Below, one piece after another: positions 4,883 through 5,747 of a stretch of 5,747 nt of DNA. Position 1 is the first letter of the stretch; each line of letters opens with the position of its first letter. The notes beneath the pieces were generated by a model. That model did not search any database. It was given only the letters and a program-made list of their open reading frames with translations, and was not told the DNA's origin. The stretch comes from Caldifarciminota bacterium (lineage in GTDB: Bacteria; Hydrothermota; Tepidihabitantia; Tepidihabitantales; Tepidihabitantaceae), in assembly GCA_016935775.1 (NCBI GenBank), contig JAFGQF010000074.1:1-5747 (forward strand), written 5' to 3'. The position numbers and the translations under genes are program-made.

Positions 4883-5747
4883 ACAGTCGTGCCGGGCGGA
4901 TGCTGGAGGAGGTCGGCCTGTCCGGGCTGGAGTCCGAGGTGTACCTGGCGCTGGTCCGGGAGCCGTGCGCTTCCGGGTACCGGTTGGCGCAGATGATCGG
5001 CAAGCCGGCGCCCAACACTTACAAGGCGCTGGATTCGCTGCGGACCCGGGGCCTGGTGCTGCTGGACGACAGCTCGCGGACCAAGACCTACTCGGCGCTG
5101 CCGGTCGGGGTCTACCTGGAGAACCGGCGGCGCGAACTGGAGGAGAAGCAGCGCGAGCTGGAGCGGGAGATGGCCGACATCGACGCCGCGCCGGTCGAGG
5201 GCGGCATCTTCCGGCTGACGAGCGTCGAGCAGGTCTTCTCGCGGGTGCGAGCGCTGCTCGCGGGCGCCGAGCGGGCGGTGCTGCTCGACGCGTTCCCGGG
5301 ACCGCTGGAAAAGCTCCGCCCCGACGTCGGCCGGGCGGTGAAGCGCGGGGTGAGCGTGTTCGTCAAGGCCTACCGGCCCGTGGAGCTCAAGGGCGCGGAC
5401 GTGGTCTGCCCGGCCGGGGGCGACGCGCCCGACCTGGCGTACTGGAACGGCGACTGGCTGAACATCACCGTTGACTGCCGCGAGAGCCTGTACTCGTTCA
5501 TCAGGCCCGGCGGCAAGGACCTGTACGACGCGGTCTGGACCCGTAACCAGTACGTCGGGATGATGAACTTCAACGGGCTGCTGCACGAGCTGCTGCTGAC
5601 GCGGGTGCTGCAGCTCTTGAGGCAGGACAAGACGCGCGAGGACATCTCCCCGGTCCTGCGGGAGCTGGGCAAGCGCTACCTGGCGATGGACCTGTGGCGC
5701 GACGCCGCCCCGGAGGGCTGGATGAAGGACTGGCCGAAGGAACAGGA
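4879..5747 (+). CDS. TrmB-family transcriptional regulator, 3' end outside window
   Basis: The start has AAGGAG (4868-4873) five bases upstream; 289 codons are open to the right edge with no stop. Residues 11-75 are a TrmB-type winged helix: EVGLSGLESEVYLALVREP, then SGYRLAQMIGKPAPNTYKALDSLRTRGLV with the recognition helix about 42-57, and a wing SSRTKTYSALP. Residues 78-101 are highly charged (ENRRRELEEKQRELEREMADID), a likely coiled-coil dimerisation helix. Residues 108-245 form an alpha/beta domain (VEQVFSRVRALLAGAERAVLLDAFPGPLEKL, then GVSVFVKAYRP), like the phospholipase-D-like effector domain of many TrmB proteins; I see no HxK catalytic motif, so it is probably a ligand-sensing fold. 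A helical extension follows (251-289). TrmB proteins, best known from archaeal sugar control, also occur in bacteria. The effector and target genes cannot be told from this window. Confidence 0.88.
   Translation, partial: MNSRAGRMLEEVGLSGLESEVYLALVREPCASGYRLAQMIGKPAPNTYKALDSLRTRGLVLLDDSSRTKTYSALPVGVYLENRRRELEEKQRELEREMADIDAAPVEGGIFRLTSVEQVFSRVRALLAGAERAVLLDAFPGPLEKLRPDVGRAVKRGVSVFVKAYRPVELKGADVVCPAGGDAPDLAYWNGDWLNITVDCRESLYSFIRPGGKDLYDAVWTRNQYVGMMNFNGLLHELLLTRVLQLLRQDKTREDISPVLRELGKRYLAMDLWRDAAPEGWMKDWPKEQ

Noticed and set aside
4825..5586. Minus-strand 253-codon open frame and the plus-strand frame 4965-5474 over the TrmB gene
   Set aside because: Composition is typical of shadow frames (repeated HPLQ/AGRR). 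The TrmB frame has a winged-helix motif and its own promoter and ribosome binding site.
1..5747. tRNA or rRNA genes, CRISPR arrays, insertion sequences, defence or toxin-antitoxin modules
   Set aside because: No cloverleaf or rRNA signatures, no regularly spaced identical repeats, no transposase motifs or terminal inverted repeats, and no gene with defence-type catalytic motifs were seen on either strand.

Overview
The window is GC-rich (roughly two-thirds G+C by eye) and densely coding. Three predicted lipoproteins with clear lipoboxes, one of them an LpoB-family protein, point to a Gram-negative-type (diderm) bacterium. A secreted Asp-box propeller protein beside envelope lipoproteins and a TrmB-type regulator recalls uncultured lineages such as high-GC candidate division WOR-3, but this is a weak inference from style and not from any marker gene.

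Layout. Positions 1-1166 (minus) hold the N-terminal 388 codons of a secreted repeat protein with eight Asp-box (BNR) motifs; its 3' end lies outside the window. Positions 1290-1784 (minus) hold a small soluble protein of unknown family. Positions 1901-4638 (plus) hold a compact four-gene cluster: a secreted CsgG/LpoB-fold-like protein, an LpoB-type lipoprotein, a TPR-containing COG3014-like lipoprotein and a YcfL/DUF1425-like lipoprotein. Gaps are 37, 10 and 12 nt, and the cluster ends in a strong intrinsic terminator at 4660-4691. Positions 4692-4806 show no gene, only one small hairpin. A TrmB-family transcriptional regulator begins at 4879 (plus) and runs off the right edge.

How the genes fit together. 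LpoB-family proteins are outer-membrane lipoproteins that activate a class A penicillin-binding protein. COG3014 and YcfL proteins are known neighbours of LpoB in proteobacteria. The cluster is therefore best read as a cell-envelope/peptidoglycan-synthesis accessory operon, with an additional CsgG/LpoB-like secreted protein in first position. No biochemical role can be proven from the sequence for the partners of LpoB.

Regulation. Four promoters can be read by eye, all fitting TTGACR - 16/17 nt - TAnnnT. Two are divergent, and their -35 hexamers form the arms of a 20-bp near-perfect palindrome (1838-1857) between the unknown gene and the envelope operon. The operon promoter and the propeller-gene promoter share a 12-nt block running into the -10. 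The TrmB gene has a distinctly AT-rich promoter with a small palindrome and a possible 12-codon leader ORF ending in an ATGA overlap with its start. No RNA genes, CRISPR arrays, insertion sequences or attachment sites were seen.
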